64,000 bases of DNA from Oerskovia enterophila. Its GTDB lineage: Bacteria; Actinomycetota; Actinomycetes; Actinomycetales; Cellulomonadaceae. Below the pieces are notes generated by a model that ran no database searches, was not told the origin of the DNA, and saw nothing but the letters and a program-made list of their open reading frames with translations. Positions 35,472 through 45,622 of this stretch are shown in pieces (the first letter of the stretch is position 1; the number at the start of each line of letters is the position of its first letter). The stretch spans positions 1-64,000 of the forward strand of contig NZ_MAQA01000018.1 of assembly GCF_001692445.1 (NCBI RefSeq). Reading direction: 5' to 3'. The position numbers and the translations under genes are program-made.

Positions 35472-37019
35472 TCACTCCTCGCGGGCTGCCCACCAGGCCA
35501 GCAGCTCCTCGCGTGCGACGTCCTCGCCGAGCGGACCGCGGTCGAGCCGCAGCTCGAGCAGGAACTTGTAGGCCTGGCCCACCTCGGGGCCGGGAGCGAT
35601 CCCCAGGGCCGCCATGATCTGCTGCCCGTCGAGGTCGGGACGGATCGAGGCCAGCTCCTCCTCGCCCCGCAGCCGCTCGATGCGCTGCTCCAGGTCGGTG
35701 TACGCGTCGGAGAGGCGCTGCGCCTTGCGCTTGTTGCGCGTGGTCGAGTCGGCCCGGGTCAGGCGGTGGAGCCGCTCGAGCAGAGGGCCGGCGTCCGTGA
35801 CGTACCGACGCACCGCGGAGTCGGTCCACTCGCCCTCGCCGTACCCGTGGAAGCGCAGGTGCAGCTCGACGAGCCGCGAGACGTCCTTGACCGTGTCCTT
35901 GTCGAAGCGCAGGGCCTTGAGCCGCTTGGCGGTCAGCTTGGCCCCCACCACCTCGTGGTGGTGGAAGCTGACCCCGCCCCCGGTCTCGAAGCGCCGCGTG
36001 GCGGGCTTGCCGATGTCGTGCAGGAGCGACGCGAGCCGCAGGACGAGGTCCGGGGCCGGCACCGCGCCGTCGGGCCCCGTCTCCTGAGCGATCGCCTGCT
36101 CGAGCACCGTCAACGAGTGCTGGTAGACGTCCTTGTGCCGGTGGTGCTCGTCGATCTCGAGGCGGAGCGCCGGGAGCTCGGGCAGGACGTGGTCCGCGAG
36201 CCCGGTCTCGACGAGCACCTCGAGACCCTTGCGCGGCGCGTCCGACAGCAGCAGCTTGGTCAGCTCGTCGCGCACGCGCTCCGCGGAGACGATCTCGATG
36301 CGCGAGGCCATGTCGACGATCGCTGCGCGGGTCGCGGGCTCGACCTCGAACCCGAGCTGGGCGGCGAAGCGCGCGGCCCGCATCATGCGCAGCGGGTCGT
36401 CGTCGAACGAGCGCTCGGGGGCGATCGGGGTGCGCAGGACGCCCAGCGCGAGGTCCGCGAGTCCGTCGTGCGGGTCGACGAACAGCATCTCCGGGACGCG
36501 GACGGCCATCGCGTTGACCGTGAGGTCCCGCCGGGACAGGTCGCCGACGAGCGTGTCCCCGAACGCGACGAGCGGCTTGCGCGACGCCGGGTCGTACTCG
36601 TCGGTGCGGTAGGTCGTCACCTCGACCACCAGGTCGCCGGTCCCCCGCGGGCTGCCCTTGGGCCCGAACCGCTTGGCGCCGATCGTGCCGAACTCCTTGC
36701 CGATGTCCCAGTGCGCGTCGCCCCACGCCGCGAGGAGCGCCTGGGTCTGGTCCGGGTTCGCCGAGGTCGCGAAGTCGAGGTCGTTGCTCGCGCGGCCGAG
36801 GAACGCGTCGCGGACCGGACCGCCCACGAGGGCCAGCTCGTGGCCGGCGGCGTGGAACAGCTCCCCGAGCTCGATCGCCGCGGGCGCCATCTCGGTGAGC
36901 ACCGCCAGGGCGCGCCGGAGGAGCTCGAGCTGTTCGGGCGTGGTCGGCACCCCGCGAGAACCCTCCGCGGGCTGCGCGGAAGGTTCGGGGACGGGGGAGA
37001 TCTGGGAAGGAGTCGGCAC
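35472..37019 (-). CDS. cca: CCA tRNA nucleotidyltransferase
   Basis: A 515-residue enzyme that adds or repairs the 3'-CCA of tRNA. The polymerase-beta-type head shows LVGGPVRDAFLGR and DLDFATSA (metal-binding Asp pair) at about residues 57-80; RRDLTVNAMAV and FDDDPLRMMRAARFAAQLGF follow. An HD domain (LLHDIGKPATRRF) near 305 is typical of actinobacterial forms. GTG 37019 is taken as the start; GTG 37055, in frame, would add 12 residues. Only 54 bases separate it from the divergent NUDIX gene. Confidence 0.93.
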   Translation of the reverse strand: MPTPSQISPVPEPSAQPAEGSRGVPTTPEQLELLRRALAVLTEMAPAAIELGELFHAAGHELALVGGPVRDAFLGRASNDLDFATSANPDQTQALLAAWGDAHWDIGKEFGTIGAKRFGPKGSPRGTGDLVVEVTTYRTDEYDPASRKPLVAFGDTLVGDLSRRDLTVNAMAVRVPEMLFVDPHDGLADLALGVLRTPIAPERSFDDDPLRMMRAARFAAQLGFEVEPATRAAIVDMASRIEIVSAERVRDELTKLLLSDAPRKGLEVLVETGLADHVLPELPALRLEIDEHHRHKDVYQHSLTVLEQAIAQETGPDGAVPAPDLVLRLASLLHDIGKPATRRFETGGGVSFHHHEVVGAKLTAKRLKALRFDKDTVKDVSRLVELHLRFHGYGEGEWTDSAVRRYVTDAGPLLERLHRLTRADSTTRNKRKAQRLSDAYTDLEQRIERLRGEEELASIRPDLDGQQIMAALGIAPGPEVGQAYKFLLELRLDRGPLGEDVAREELLAWWAAREE

Positions 37020-37073
37020 GACATCCAAGCGTGCCAGATCAGGCGCCGACTCCACACTCGGTAAAGTTGGGTC

Positions 37074-37733
37074 ATGTCCACCCCAGCGCACTCTCCGGAC
37101 CACCGCGGTGTCCCAGCACCGCCCGGTGGGCATGCGTTGCGGATCGACCCGGAGGCCGCGCGCGCCGCGACCCCGACGCCCGCCCCGGCCACCCCGCTCC
37201 CCGTCGTCGAGGAGATCTCCGCAGGTGGACTCGTCGTCGACACGTTCGACGGCCTGTACCGAGCCGCGGTCATCGCCCGCCGCAACCGTGGCGGACGGCT
37301 CGAGTGGTGCCTGCCCAAGGGGCACCTCGAGGGCGACGAGACGCCCGAGGAGGCCGCCGTCCGGGAGATCGCCGAGGAGACGGGGATCACGGGCGCGGTC
37401 CAGCTGCCGCTCGGGATCATCGACTACTGGTTCACGGGCGAGGACCGGCGCGTGCACAAGGTCGTCCACCACTTCCTGCTCAAGGCCACGGGTGGGTACC
37501 TCACCGTCGAGGGCGACCCCGACGGCGAGGCCGAGGACGTCGCCTGGATCCCGTTCGAGGACCTCCCCGAGCGGCTGTCGTACCCGAACGAGCGGCGCCT
37601 CGCGGCCGTCGCGCACGACGTCCTCCGAGGTCGGCGCACGACGGCCCGCTTCCGGGGTACCGTGACTCGCACCGTCGTCCGTACCAGCCGGCCGGCACCC
37701 GACGACCCCCGGAACCCGACCGACCACTCATGA
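37074..37733 (+). CDS. NUDIX hydrolase
   Basis: A 219-residue NUDIX enzyme that hydrolyses a nucleoside diphosphate linked to another group. The NUDIX box runs from GHLEGDETPEE to REIAEETGI (about residues 83-105), with all catalytic Glu residues. The position matches mutT4 beside cca in mycobacteria. The ATG is 6 bases after TAAAGT (37062-37067), probably leaderless. Its stop overlaps the next start (ATGA), beginning a co-transcribed run to trx. Confidence 0.9.
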   Translation: MSTPAHSPDHRGVPAPPGGHALRIDPEAARAATPTPAPATPLPVVEEISAGGLVVDTFDGLYRAAVIARRNRGGRLEWCLPKGHLEGDETPEEAAVREIAEETGITGAVQLPLGIIDYWFTGEDRRVHKVVHHFLLKATGGYLTVEGDPDGEAEDVAWIPFEDLPERLSYPNERRLAAVAHDVLRGRRTTARFRGTVTRTVVRTSRPAPDDPRNPTDHS

Positions 37734-40045
37734 CCTTCCTCTCCCCCGTCGGCTCAGCCCGTGCATCGAGCCGTCGTCCCGCAGACTCCACCGCGCCCTC
37801 GGCCGTCGTGCAGGCTCCAGCGCGCCCTCGGCCGTCCTCGGACGACCCGCGCACCGGTGCCAGGGCTGCCGGTCCTCGATCGCTGACCAGGAACCTCGTC
37901 GGCGGGCTCCTGACCGCGGCGCTCGCCCTCGTGCTCGTCGTCGTGCCCTCCAGCCCCGGCGGCGGTACCCGTGAGGCCACGGCGTCCGCCTCGGTCGGGG
38001 TGAACGGGGTCGCCGGGGCCAACCCTGCGGTCGTCGACGAGCCAGGCGCCGTCTCGACCACGCTCGTCTCGATGACGCCCACCACGGTCGGACCCGGGAG
38101 CACCGTCACGGTGGTCGCGCGGATCCACAACGGCACCGACGAGGCGCTCACGGCCCCCCGGGCCACGCTCGGCGTGAACTGGCGCCTCCTCGGCACCCGG
38201 TCCGCCCTGGCCGCCTGGGCCGACGAACCCACCTCGAAGCGGTCCGCGGAGGCCATGGCGACCGAGACCCTCGATCCGATCGCCCCGGGCCAGGACGCGA
38301 CCGTGACGTTCGACCTCGACACCGACGACTTCAACCTCGAACCGGGATCGGGCTGGGGCCCCCGTCCCCTCTCGATCACGGTCACGGACGGCTCCGAGCG
38401 GCTCGACGTGCTGCGCACCTTCCTCCTGTGGGAGGACACCGCGGCGCCGTCCCCCGTGGGGTTGAGCCTCCTCGCCCCCGTGACCGGCCCTGCGCTGGGC
38501 CTCACCACGGCCCCGGACACCGAGGGGCAGGAACAGACGAGCGTCGACGTCGCGGCCGTGGACGACGCGCTCGGTGCCGACCAGCGTCTGGGCCACCTCC
38601 TCTCCGCGACCTCAGGTCGCCCCGAGGTCGCCTGGGCGGTCGACCCGGCGCTGGTCGCCGCTGCCCGCACCTCGACCGAGAGCTCGACCGCGGCGTGGGT
38701 GTCCGCATTCGACGAGGCGTCCGCGGACCGGTCGGTCTTCGCGCTCCGCCCCTACGACCCGGACCCCGCGGCCTACGCACAGGTCGGGGCCGCGCTCCCC
38801 GCGCCGACGGTCCCCCTGCCCGGAGGCTCGACGACCGATCCCTCCTGGCGCACCGACCTCACCCTGCCCGGTGACGAGGTCCCGGGCCGGGCGACGGTGC
38901 GCACGAGCGTGCAGGCCGGATCGCCCCTCGTCGTGGTCCGGGGCGACGGCCTGACCCCCGTGGACTCCGTGAGCTACACCCCGACCGGCCTGGCCACGGT
39001 CGAGACCGACGCGGGTCCCGCGATCGCTCTGGTGTCCGACGCCGCGCTCACCGAGGCCTTCTCGGCGGGCACCCAGGCCTCGGGGGCAGGGTCGACGGCA
39101 GACGCCACGCAGCGCCTCCTCGCGGAGACCGCGGTGATCGCCTCGGAGCGCCCCGCGGACCCGCGCCACCTCCTGATCGCCCTCTCCCGTGGGTTCGACC
39201 CGGACCCTGCCGCCTTCGACGCCGTGCTCGACGCGCTCGACGACGCCTCCTGGGTCACGCTCACCCCCGTCGACGACCTGCTGTCCGCACCGGTGCCGGA
39301 CGTCGAACGGAGCACGCTCCCCGAGTCCGACGGGGGCGAGGGGGTCCTGCCGGCACCCGAGATGTCGTCGCTCCAGCGGGCCCGGACCGAGGTCTCGACG
39401 TTCTCCACGATCGCCACCGACCCGGCCGCGATCGTCCAGGAGGCCGAGCCCGCGCTCGTCGTGCCCACGGCCGTGGCGTACCGCACGGCACCGGGGGAAC
39501 GGACGGCCGCGGTGCAGGCGGCGATCGCCGACGCGGACCGCCTCCGCTCGTCGGTCGCCGTGGTCCGCCGCGGGTCGGGCGTCCTGCTCATCAACACGTC
39601 GGGCAACATCCCGGTGCGGGTGCAGAACACGCTCGACCAGGAGGTCACGGTCCAGGTCGCGCTCCGACCGGACAACGCGCGCCTCAAGGTCGTCTCGTTC
39701 CCCGTCGGCCCCATCCCGCCGGGGACCGAGGTGGACTTCAAGGTCCCGGTGCGGGCCTACGGCAGCGGCAACGTCCGCGTCGAGGTCGAGCTCCTCGCCG
39801 TCCCGTCCGGGACGGTCGTCGCTCCGTCCTCCGACTTCTCGGTCAGGGTGCGCGCCGACTGGGAGACCGTCGGTACCGCGGTGTTCGCCGGCCTGGTCGC
39901 CCTGCTCATGATCGGCGGGCTGTGGCGGACCATCCGACGCGGGCGCTCCCCGCGCCGCGTCGCGGAGCTGACCCCTGCGTCCGGTGTGCCGACCGCTCAG
40001 GCCTCCGCGCCGTCGTCGGACACCTCGGCAGGGAGCGAGGAGTGA
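37730..40045 (+). CDS. DUF6049 family membrane-anchored extracellular protein
   Basis: A 771-residue protein equivalent in position to mycobacterial Rv3909. An N-terminal helix (LLTAALALVLVVVPSS) is followed by a large extracellular part with an Ig-like domain (TPTTVGPGSTVTVVARIHNG), a central deacetylase-like barrel region, and a second Ig-like domain (NIPVRVQNTLDQEVTVQVAL). A C-terminal helix (GTAVFAGLVALLMIGGLWRT) and short basic tail end it. It sits between the NUDIX and murJ genes with 4-base overlaps on both sides, so a cell-envelope role linked to MurJ is likely but unproven. Confidence 0.8.
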   Translation: MTFLSPVGSARASSRRPADSTAPSAVVQAPARPRPSSDDPRTGARAAGPRSLTRNLVGGLLTAALALVLVVVPSSPGGGTREATASASVGVNGVAGANPAVVDEPGAVSTTLVSMTPTTVGPGSTVTVVARIHNGTDEALTAPRATLGVNWRLLGTRSALAAWADEPTSKRSAEAMATETLDPIAPGQDATVTFDLDTDDFNLEPGSGWGPRPLSITVTDGSERLDVLRTFLLWEDTAAPSPVGLSLLAPVTGPALGLTTAPDTEGQEQTSVDVAAVDDALGADQRLGHLLSATSGRPEVAWAVDPALVAAARTSTESSTAAWVSAFDEASADRSVFALRPYDPDPAAYAQVGAALPAPTVPLPGGSTTDPSWRTDLTLPGDEVPGRATVRTSVQAGSPLVVVRGDGLTPVDSVSYTPTGLATVETDAGPAIALVSDAALTEAFSAGTQASGAGSTADATQRLLAETAVIASERPADPRHLLIALSRGFDPDPAAFDAVLDALDDASWVTLTPVDDLLSAPVPDVERSTLPESDGGEGVLPAPEMSSLQRARTEVSTFSTIATDPAAIVQEAEPALVVPTAVAYRTAPGERTAAVQAAIADADRLRSSVAVVRRGSGVLLINTSGNIPVRVQNTLDQEVTVQVALRPDNARLKVVSFPVGPIPPGTEVDFKVPVRAYGSGNVRVEVELLAVPSGTVVAPSSDFSVRVRADWETVGTAVFAGLVALLMIGGLWRTIRRGRSPRRVAELTPASGVPTAQASAPSSDTSAGSEE

Positions 40046-41898
40046 AGCACGCCCGCCCGAGCGGCACCCCGCGCGGGCCCCGCCCCGTGCACGACGACGC
40101 GGCGCCCGCCGCCGCCGGAGCGACGCCGTCCGCGCCCGACGGCACCCAGGACACCGAGGCAGGGACGACGACCGTGACCAGCACCAAGGGCGGCCTCGGT
40201 CGCAGCTCGATGCTCATGGCGTCCGGGACCGCGGTCTCGCGCATCCTGGGACTCGTCCGCAACGTCCTGCTCATCACCGCGATCGGGACCACGGGCCTCG
40301 CGGCCGACGCGTTCGACGTCGCGAACAAGATCCCCAACGTGCTCTTCGCGATCCTGGCGGGCGGCGTCCTCAACGCGGTCCTCGTCCCCCAGATCATCCG
40401 CGCGTTCCGCTCGAAGAACCCGCAGGAACGTCTCGACAAGCTGCTGACGCTGTCGGGGGTCCTGCTCCTGGGCCTGAGCCTGCTCCTGACGTCGGCGTCC
40501 ACGATCATCGTGTCGCTGTACACCGACGGGTGGGGGTCCGCGCAGTTCTCGCTCGCGGTGGCCTTCGCGTTCTGGTGCATCCCCCAGCTGTTCTTCTACG
40601 GGCTGTACACGCTGCTCGGCCAGGTGCTCAACGCGCGCGGACAGTTCGGGCCGTTCATGTGGGCCCCCGTGGTCAACAACGTCGTGTCGATCGTCGGCTT
40701 CGTCGCGTTCATCCTGATCTACGGCCCGTACGCGACCGGTGCGGTCGAGGACCTCGGCACGTGGGACGGGGCCAAGATCGCGCTCCTCGCCGGGACGGCG
40801 ACGCTGGGCGTCGCGTCCCAGGCGCTCATCCTGATCCTGCCCCTGTGGCGCTCCGGCTTCCGCTGGCACTTCCGCCTGGGCCTGCACGGGATCGGGCTGC
40901 GCTCGGCGGGCCAGGTCGCGATCTGGACGTTCGGCGCCGTGATCCTCGAGCAGATCGGCGTCCTGTTCACGACGCAGTTCGCCTCGAGCGCCCCTGCCGC
41001 CGCGCTGCGGCAGACGTTCGGCGACTACGCCTCCGAACCGGCCGCGCTCGGGATGGTCACGGGCGTCGTGACCGGCGCGCCCGAGGCCTTCTCCGTCGCG
41101 GGCAACGCCGCCTACACCCAGGCGCTCATGATCTACCTGCTGCCCCACTCGCTCGTCACGGTGTCGATCGCCACCGCGCTGTTCACCGGCATGAGCGCGG
41201 CCGCCGGGGCCGGCGACTTCGCGCGCGTGCGTCACGACCTGTCGCGCGGCGTGCGAACCGTGGGCGTGTTCACGGTCTTCGCGACCGCCGTCTTCGCGAT
41301 CCTCGCACTGCCGCTCACCAAGCTCCTGCTCATCAACGTCTCGCCGAGCGGGGCCGTCGCCGTCAGCCAGATCCTGGTCGCCATGGCGTTCGGCCTGGTG
41401 CCGCTCGGCGGCATGGTCCTCATGAAGTGGGTGTACTTCGCCTACGAGGACGGCAGGACCGTGTTCATGATCCAGGTCCCCGCGACCGTCGCGCTCGTGG
41501 GGATCGCGTGGCTCGCGACGCGCACGCTCGACCCGGTGTGGTGGGTCGTCGGTGTCGGTGCCGCGATGTCGCTGTCCAACATGATCGTCGTGCTCCTGCG
41601 GACCGCCGGCCTGCGGCGCAAGCTGCACGGGCTGGACGCCTTCCGGATCGTCCGGATGCACGTCAAGACCATCCTCGCCGCGGGAGCCAGCGCTGCGGTC
41701 GGATGGGGTGTACTTCAGCTGTTCGGTGACCTGTACGGACTGTCGTGGCTCCGCGCCGCGGTCGTCACGGCAGTTGTCGGGATCGTCATGACCGCCGTGT
41801 ACATCGGTGGTCTCAAGGCCATGCGGGTCCGCGAGCTCGACCAGCTCGCAGACCCCCTGCTCCGCAAGCTCGGGCGACGACGTCCGGCCGCGAGATAG
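40042..41898 (+). CDS. murJ: Lipid II flippase MurJ (MviN)
   Basis: A 618-residue MurJ-type flippase that moves the peptidoglycan precursor lipid II across the membrane. About 14 helices follow a polar N-terminal tail of about 50 residues. SGTAVSRILGLVRNVLLITA opens the first helix, and AFDVANKIPNVLFAILAGG is the conserved early motif. The GTG start overlaps the DUF6049 stop (GTGA); a GTG at 40174 is a possible shorter start. Unlike the mycobacterial MviN, it has no C-terminal pseudokinase; that function is encoded by the next gene. Confidence 0.93.
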   Translation: MKHARPSGTPRGPRPVHDDAAPAAAGATPSAPDGTQDTEAGTTTVTSTKGGLGRSSMLMASGTAVSRILGLVRNVLLITAIGTTGLAADAFDVANKIPNVLFAILAGGVLNAVLVPQIIRAFRSKNPQERLDKLLTLSGVLLLGLSLLLTSASTIIVSLYTDGWGSAQFSLAVAFAFWCIPQLFFYGLYTLLGQVLNARGQFGPFMWAPVVNNVVSIVGFVAFILIYGPYATGAVEDLGTWDGAKIALLAGTATLGVASQALILILPLWRSGFRWHFRLGLHGIGLRSAGQVAIWTFGAVILEQIGVLFTTQFASSAPAAALRQTFGDYASEPAALGMVTGVVTGAPEAFSVAGNAAYTQALMIYLLPHSLVTVSIATALFTGMSAAAGAGDFARVRHDLSRGVRTVGVFTVFATAVFAILALPLTKLLLINVSPSGAVAVSQILVAMAFGLVPLGGMVLMKWVYFAYEDGRTVFMIQVPATVALVGIAWLATRTLDPVWWVVGVGAAMSLSNMIVVLLRTAGLRRKLHGLDAFRIVRMHVKTILAAGASAAVGWGVLQLFGDLYGLSWLRAAVVTAVVGIVMTAVYIGGLKAMRVRELDQLADPLLRKLGRRRPAAR

Positions 41899-41957
41899 AA
41901 GGCGCCCGTACCATGTGGGGGGAAGATGTCAACGGCAAGGAAGTTCGAGGTGGGCAG

Positions 41958-43865
41958 GTGACCGCAGCAGGACCCGGCACGACGCTGGTAGGGCGTTACC
42001 TGCTGGCCGAACGACTGGCGAGCGACCTGGTCGACGTCACCGCCTGGTCCGCGCACGACTCGGTGCTCAACCGCACCGTACGTGTCTCGCTCGTCACCGG
42101 GCAGCACGTCACCGAGGCGATCGACTCGGCACGACGCGCGGCTCTCGTCGCCGACCCCCGCCTGACCCGGGTGCTCGACGTGGGGACCGACGACGGCATC
42201 GCGTACGTCATCACCGAGCCCTTTGCAGGCATCACGCTGTCAGAGGTCGTCGCGGGCGGGATCGTCGACGCCCAGCAGGCCCGAGTCATCGTCGGTGAGG
42301 CCGCGGCCGCGCTCGAGGTGGCACGGCGCCGCGGTGTCCACCACCTCGCGCTGCGCCCCGAGGCCGTCCGCGTCGACGGCAACAAGGTCCTCGTCACGGG
42401 CCTCGGTCTCGACGCCGGGATCAGCGGGCAGGACCAGCAGGACGCCGACGCCACGTCCCACCTCGACGCCGTCGGGCTCGTCGCGCTCCTCTACTACGCC
42501 ATGACCGCCCGCTGGGCCGGGCCCAGCCTCGACGTGCCGTGGATCACCCCCGACTCCGTCCACCCCTTGCCGGCGCAGCGCGACGCCTCGGGCATCCTCC
42601 CGCTCTCTGCAGTGGTTCCCGGGGCGCCCGACGACCTGTCCGAGCTCTGCGCACAGGTCTTCGCCGACACCGCGGCACGTCCAGACGCGTCGGGAGACGA
42701 CACCTCCTCCGACGACGACGGCCCGGCTCCCGCAACGCCCGCCCAGATCGTCTCGGCCCTCGAGCCCTGGGGCACCCTTTCCGTGGTTGCCGCGCTCCCG
42801 ACCTTCGTCCAGCGCCCCGCCCCGCAGCCCACCAACGGGGTGAGCCGGCAGTCGATCCGCAGCGCGTTCGACGTCCCGCTCTCGACCCCGCCCGGCACCC
42901 CGCCGCCCGCGGTTCCGTTCCATCGTCCGGCGACGGGACGGATCCACCGGGTCCCCCTGAGCGGCGCGTCGACGCTGCCCGACGGCGCGAGCTACCCGGC
43001 CCCCACCTACGCGGACTCCCCGGCTCCCCCGGCCTACGCCGCTGTCCCGGCCGGGCCTCCCCCCGGCGGGTACCCGACGCAGCCGGCTCCCGCCGTGCCG
43101 CACCCGGTCTCGGCGGCGCAGCCCACGGTCGCCGTGCCCCCGCCTCCGCCGCCGGCCGCACAGACTTCCGCCGGACAGACCGCGGCGGGTCCGCCGTCGG
43201 GCCCCTTCGCCACCACCCCCGCCAAGAAGACCGGGTCCAAGAGCACCTGGATCATCATGCCGATCGTGCTGCTCCTCGTGATCGTCGCGGTCGTGTGGGG
43301 CGTCAAGTTCGGCCTCAGCGGGTTCGGTGACACCTCCTCGCCCAACGACGACAACGGGATCGAGCAGCCGAGCGGGTCCGACCCCTCGGAAGGCGGCACC
43401 GACGAGGAGCTGCCGGTCAACACCGATCCCCTCACGATCGCGAGCGGCGGGCTGCTCGACCCCGACGTGGCCGACCCCGGTGACGTCGGAGAGAAGCCCG
43501 AGGCCGTGCCCCTCGCGATCGACGGAGACCCGTCGACCTTCTGGTTCACGTACTCCTACAAGGACGGTGGTTTCGGCGGGCTCAAGTCCCGGACCGGCTA
43601 CACCTTCTCGTTCAGGGAGCCGGAGACCGTCCAGCGGATCGTCCTGAGCACGAACAACACGGGCGGCCACGTCGAGGTCCGCGCCGTGACTCCCGCCGAG
43701 CCCAACGGTGGAGAGATCCTGGCCTCAGGGACGTTCTCGGAGACCGTCGAGCTCGAGCTCGATCCCGCCGCGAAGGGCACGACGTTCGTCCTGATGATCA
43801 CCGAGCTGCCCCAGGCTCCTGACGGCGCGTTCCGCGTCGAGCTCAACGAGATCACGGCCTACTGA
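41958..43865 (+). CDS. Membrane pseudokinase with extracellular discoidin-like domain
   Basis: A 635-residue protein: cytoplasmic kinase-fold domain (about 1-270), a proline-rich linker, one helix (WIIMPIVLLLVIVAVVWGV, near 425) and an extracellular domain near 480-635 that looks discoidin/F5-8-type. The kinase motifs are degenerate: HLALRPEAV replaces HRDLKPEN, GLGLDAG replaces DFG, and the ATP-binding Lys is not evident, so catalysis is unlikely. GTG 41958 behind GAGGTGGG is preferred, because TACCAT at 41908-41913 looks like its -10; ATG 41913 is the alternative. Confidence 0.8.
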   Translation: MTAAGPGTTLVGRYLLAERLASDLVDVTAWSAHDSVLNRTVRVSLVTGQHVTEAIDSARRAALVADPRLTRVLDVGTDDGIAYVITEPFAGITLSEVVAGGIVDAQQARVIVGEAAAALEVARRRGVHHLALRPEAVRVDGNKVLVTGLGLDAGISGQDQQDADATSHLDAVGLVALLYYAMTARWAGPSLDVPWITPDSVHPLPAQRDASGILPLSAVVPGAPDDLSELCAQVFADTAARPDASGDDTSSDDDGPAPATPAQIVSALEPWGTLSVVAALPTFVQRPAPQPTNGVSRQSIRSAFDVPLSTPPGTPPPAVPFHRPATGRIHRVPLSGASTLPDGASYPAPTYADSPAPPAYAAVPAGPPPGGYPTQPAPAVPHPVSAAQPTVAVPPPPPPAAQTSAGQTAAGPPSGPFATTPAKKTGSKSTWIIMPIVLLLVIVAVVWGVKFGLSGFGDTSSPNDDNGIEQPSGSDPSEGGTDEELPVNTDPLTIASGGLLDPDVADPGDVGEKPEAVPLAIDGDPSTFWFTYSYKDGGFGGLKSRTGYTFSFREPETVQRIVLSTNNTGGHVEVRAVTPAEPNGGEILASGTFSETVELELDPAAKGTTFVLMITELPQAPDGAFRVELNEITAY

Positions 43866-44001
43866 TCAGCACCGACTGCCCTGCTGGGCTCCCCGCGCCG
43901 GCGTGAGGGAGCACAGCAGACCACCGACACCGGTGCCCTCGGAACAGAAGGACGCCCCTTGGCGTTGGACCCGGTGCACCACCCACCACTGAGGAGTACA
44001 C

Positions 44002-45048
44002 GTGACGGAGAACAGCCCCACGACCGCGCCGCGGAACGTCATCATCGTGGGTTCGGGCCCCGCCGGGTACACGGCCGCCGTGTACGCCGCGCGCGCGGGC
44101 CTCGAACCCCTGGTCCTGGCCGGTTCCATCACGGCCGGTGGCGCCCTGATGAACACGACCGAGGTCGAGAACTTCCCCGGGTTCCCCGACGGGATCATGG
44201 GTCCTGAGCTCATGGAGAACCTGCAGAAGCAGGCCGAGAAGTTCGGCGCGCAGGTCGAGTGGGACGACGCGATCGAGCTGCGGCTCGAGGGCCCGGTCAA
44301 GACCGTGGTCACGGGCAACGGCGAGACCTACACCGCTCGCGCCGTGATCCTCGCGACGGGCTCTGCGTACCGTGAGCTGGGCCTGGACGACGAGAAGCGG
44401 CTGTCCGGCCGTGGCGTGTCCTGGTGCGCGACGTGCGACGGGTTCTTCTTCCGCGACCAGCACATCGTGGTCGTCGGTGGCGGAGACTCCGCGGTCGAGG
44501 AAGCGACGTTCCTGACGCGCTTCGCGTCCAAGGTCACCATGGTGCACCGGCGCGACGAGCTCCGTGCGTCCAAGATCATGGCCGACCGCGCCAAGGCCGA
44601 TCCCAAGATCGAGTTCGCCTGGAACAGCGAGATCGTCGCCATCCACGGCGAGAACAAGGTCGAGTCCCTGACGCTGCGCGACACGGTCACCGGCCAGGAG
44701 CGCTCGCTCGACGCGACCGGTCTGTTCGTCGCGATCGGGCACGACCCGCGCACCGAGCTCGTCAAGGACCAGATCGACCTGGACGACGAGGGCTACATCC
44801 AGGTCCAGGGGCGCACGACCCTGACCAATATCGAGGGCGTGTTCGCGTGCGGCGACGCCGTCGACCACACGTACCGCCAGGCCATCACCGCGGCCGGCTC
44901 CGGCTGCTCCGCGGCACTCGACGCCCAGCGCTACCTCACCGAGCTCGCCGACGCCTTCGAGGACGCCGCCGGCCTCCCCGAGATCGCGGGCACCCCCGAC
45001 GTCCCCAACCCCGACGAGCTGCCGCAGGCGCTGGAGGAGATCCGATGA
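44002..45048 (+). CDS. trxB: Thioredoxin reductase
   Basis: A 348-residue NADPH-dependent flavoprotein that reduces thioredoxin. The FAD motif [20 protein letters not shown] is near residue 12; the redox CATC is in [11 protein letters not shown] (about 145-155), and the NADPH motif [16 protein letters not shown] is near 160. GTG start behind GAGGAG. Its stop overlaps the thioredoxin start (ATGA), coupling reductase and substrate, as in many actinobacteria. Confidence 0.96.
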   Translation: MTENSPTTAPRNVIIVGSGPAGYTAAVYAARAGLEPLVLAGSITAGGALMNTTEVENFPGFPDGIMGPELMENLQKQAEKFGAQVEWDDAIELRLEGPVKTVVTGNGETYTARAVILATGSAYRELGLDDEKRLSGRGVSWCATCDGFFFRDQHIVVVGGGDSAVEEATFLTRFASKVTMVHRRDELRASKIMADRAKADPKIEFAWNSEIVAIHGENKVESLTLRDTVTGQERSLDATGLFVAIGHDPRTELVKDQIDLDDEGYIQVQGRTTLTNIEGVFACGDAVDHTYRQAITAAGSGCSAALDAQRYLTELADAFEDAAGLPEIAGTPDVPNPDELPQALEEIR

Positions 45049-45371
45049 GCAACACGGTCAAGGTCACCGACGACACGTTCAAGGCCGAGGTCCTCGAGTC
45101 GGACGTTCCCGTCATCGTGGACTTCTGGGCGACCTGGTGCGGTCCCTGCCTGCAGATCGCCCCGATCCTCGAGGAGCTCGCAGGCGAGTACGCAGGCAAG
45201 GTCAAGATCGCCAAGCTCGACTCGGACGAGAACCCCGCGATCACGGCCGCGTACGGCGTGGTCTCGATCCCGACGCTCAACTTCTACTCGGGCGGCGAGC
45301 TCGTGAAGTCGATCGTCGGGGGGCGCCCCAAGCGCATCCTCGTCGAGGAGATCGACGCGCTGCTCTCCTGA
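45045..45371 (+). CDS. trxA: Thioredoxin
   Basis: A 108-residue cytoplasmic thioredoxin with the active site [15 protein letters not shown] (Cys33 and Cys36 approximately) and the cis-proline in [10 protein letters not shown]. It overlaps trxB by four bases. It reduces protein disulfides using electrons from TrxB. Two hairpins follow its stop. Confidence 0.96.
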   Translation: MSNTVKVTDDTFKAEVLESDVPVIVDFWATWCGPCLQIAPILEELAGEYAGKVKIAKLDSDENPAITAAYGVVSIPTLNFYSGGELVKSIVGGRPKRILVEEIDALLS

Positions 45372-45379
45372 CGTGACGT

Positions 45380-45444
45380 GCTCCGCGCCTGCGCGGAGCT
45401 CACCTCGAAGGGGTGGCTGGTCCTCGCGACCGGCCACCCCTTCG
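45380..45444 (+). terminator. Double hairpin after the thioredoxin gene
   Basis: Hairpin 1 pairs 45380-45388 with 45391-45399 (9 bp). Hairpin 2 pairs 45406-45422 with 45428-45444 (17 bp with one G-U, 5-base loop). Together they should end the trxB-trx transcript. The remaining bases to 45622 hold the next gene's promoter region; I see no gene there. Confidence 0.75.
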
Positions 45445-45622
45445 TCGTCCGGCTGCTCCCTCGACGTCGATGCTCCCTCTCATCGATCGCCCTGGACCCG
45501 CGTGGTGCGGTCGCCTACCGCACCGGGCCAGGCCGACGCCGGGGCACGACAGGACCCTTGACGACGTCCGGAGAGCGACCCCTTCACGGTTCCCCCCGAT
45601 TCGTCGTGCGAGACTGGGGATC

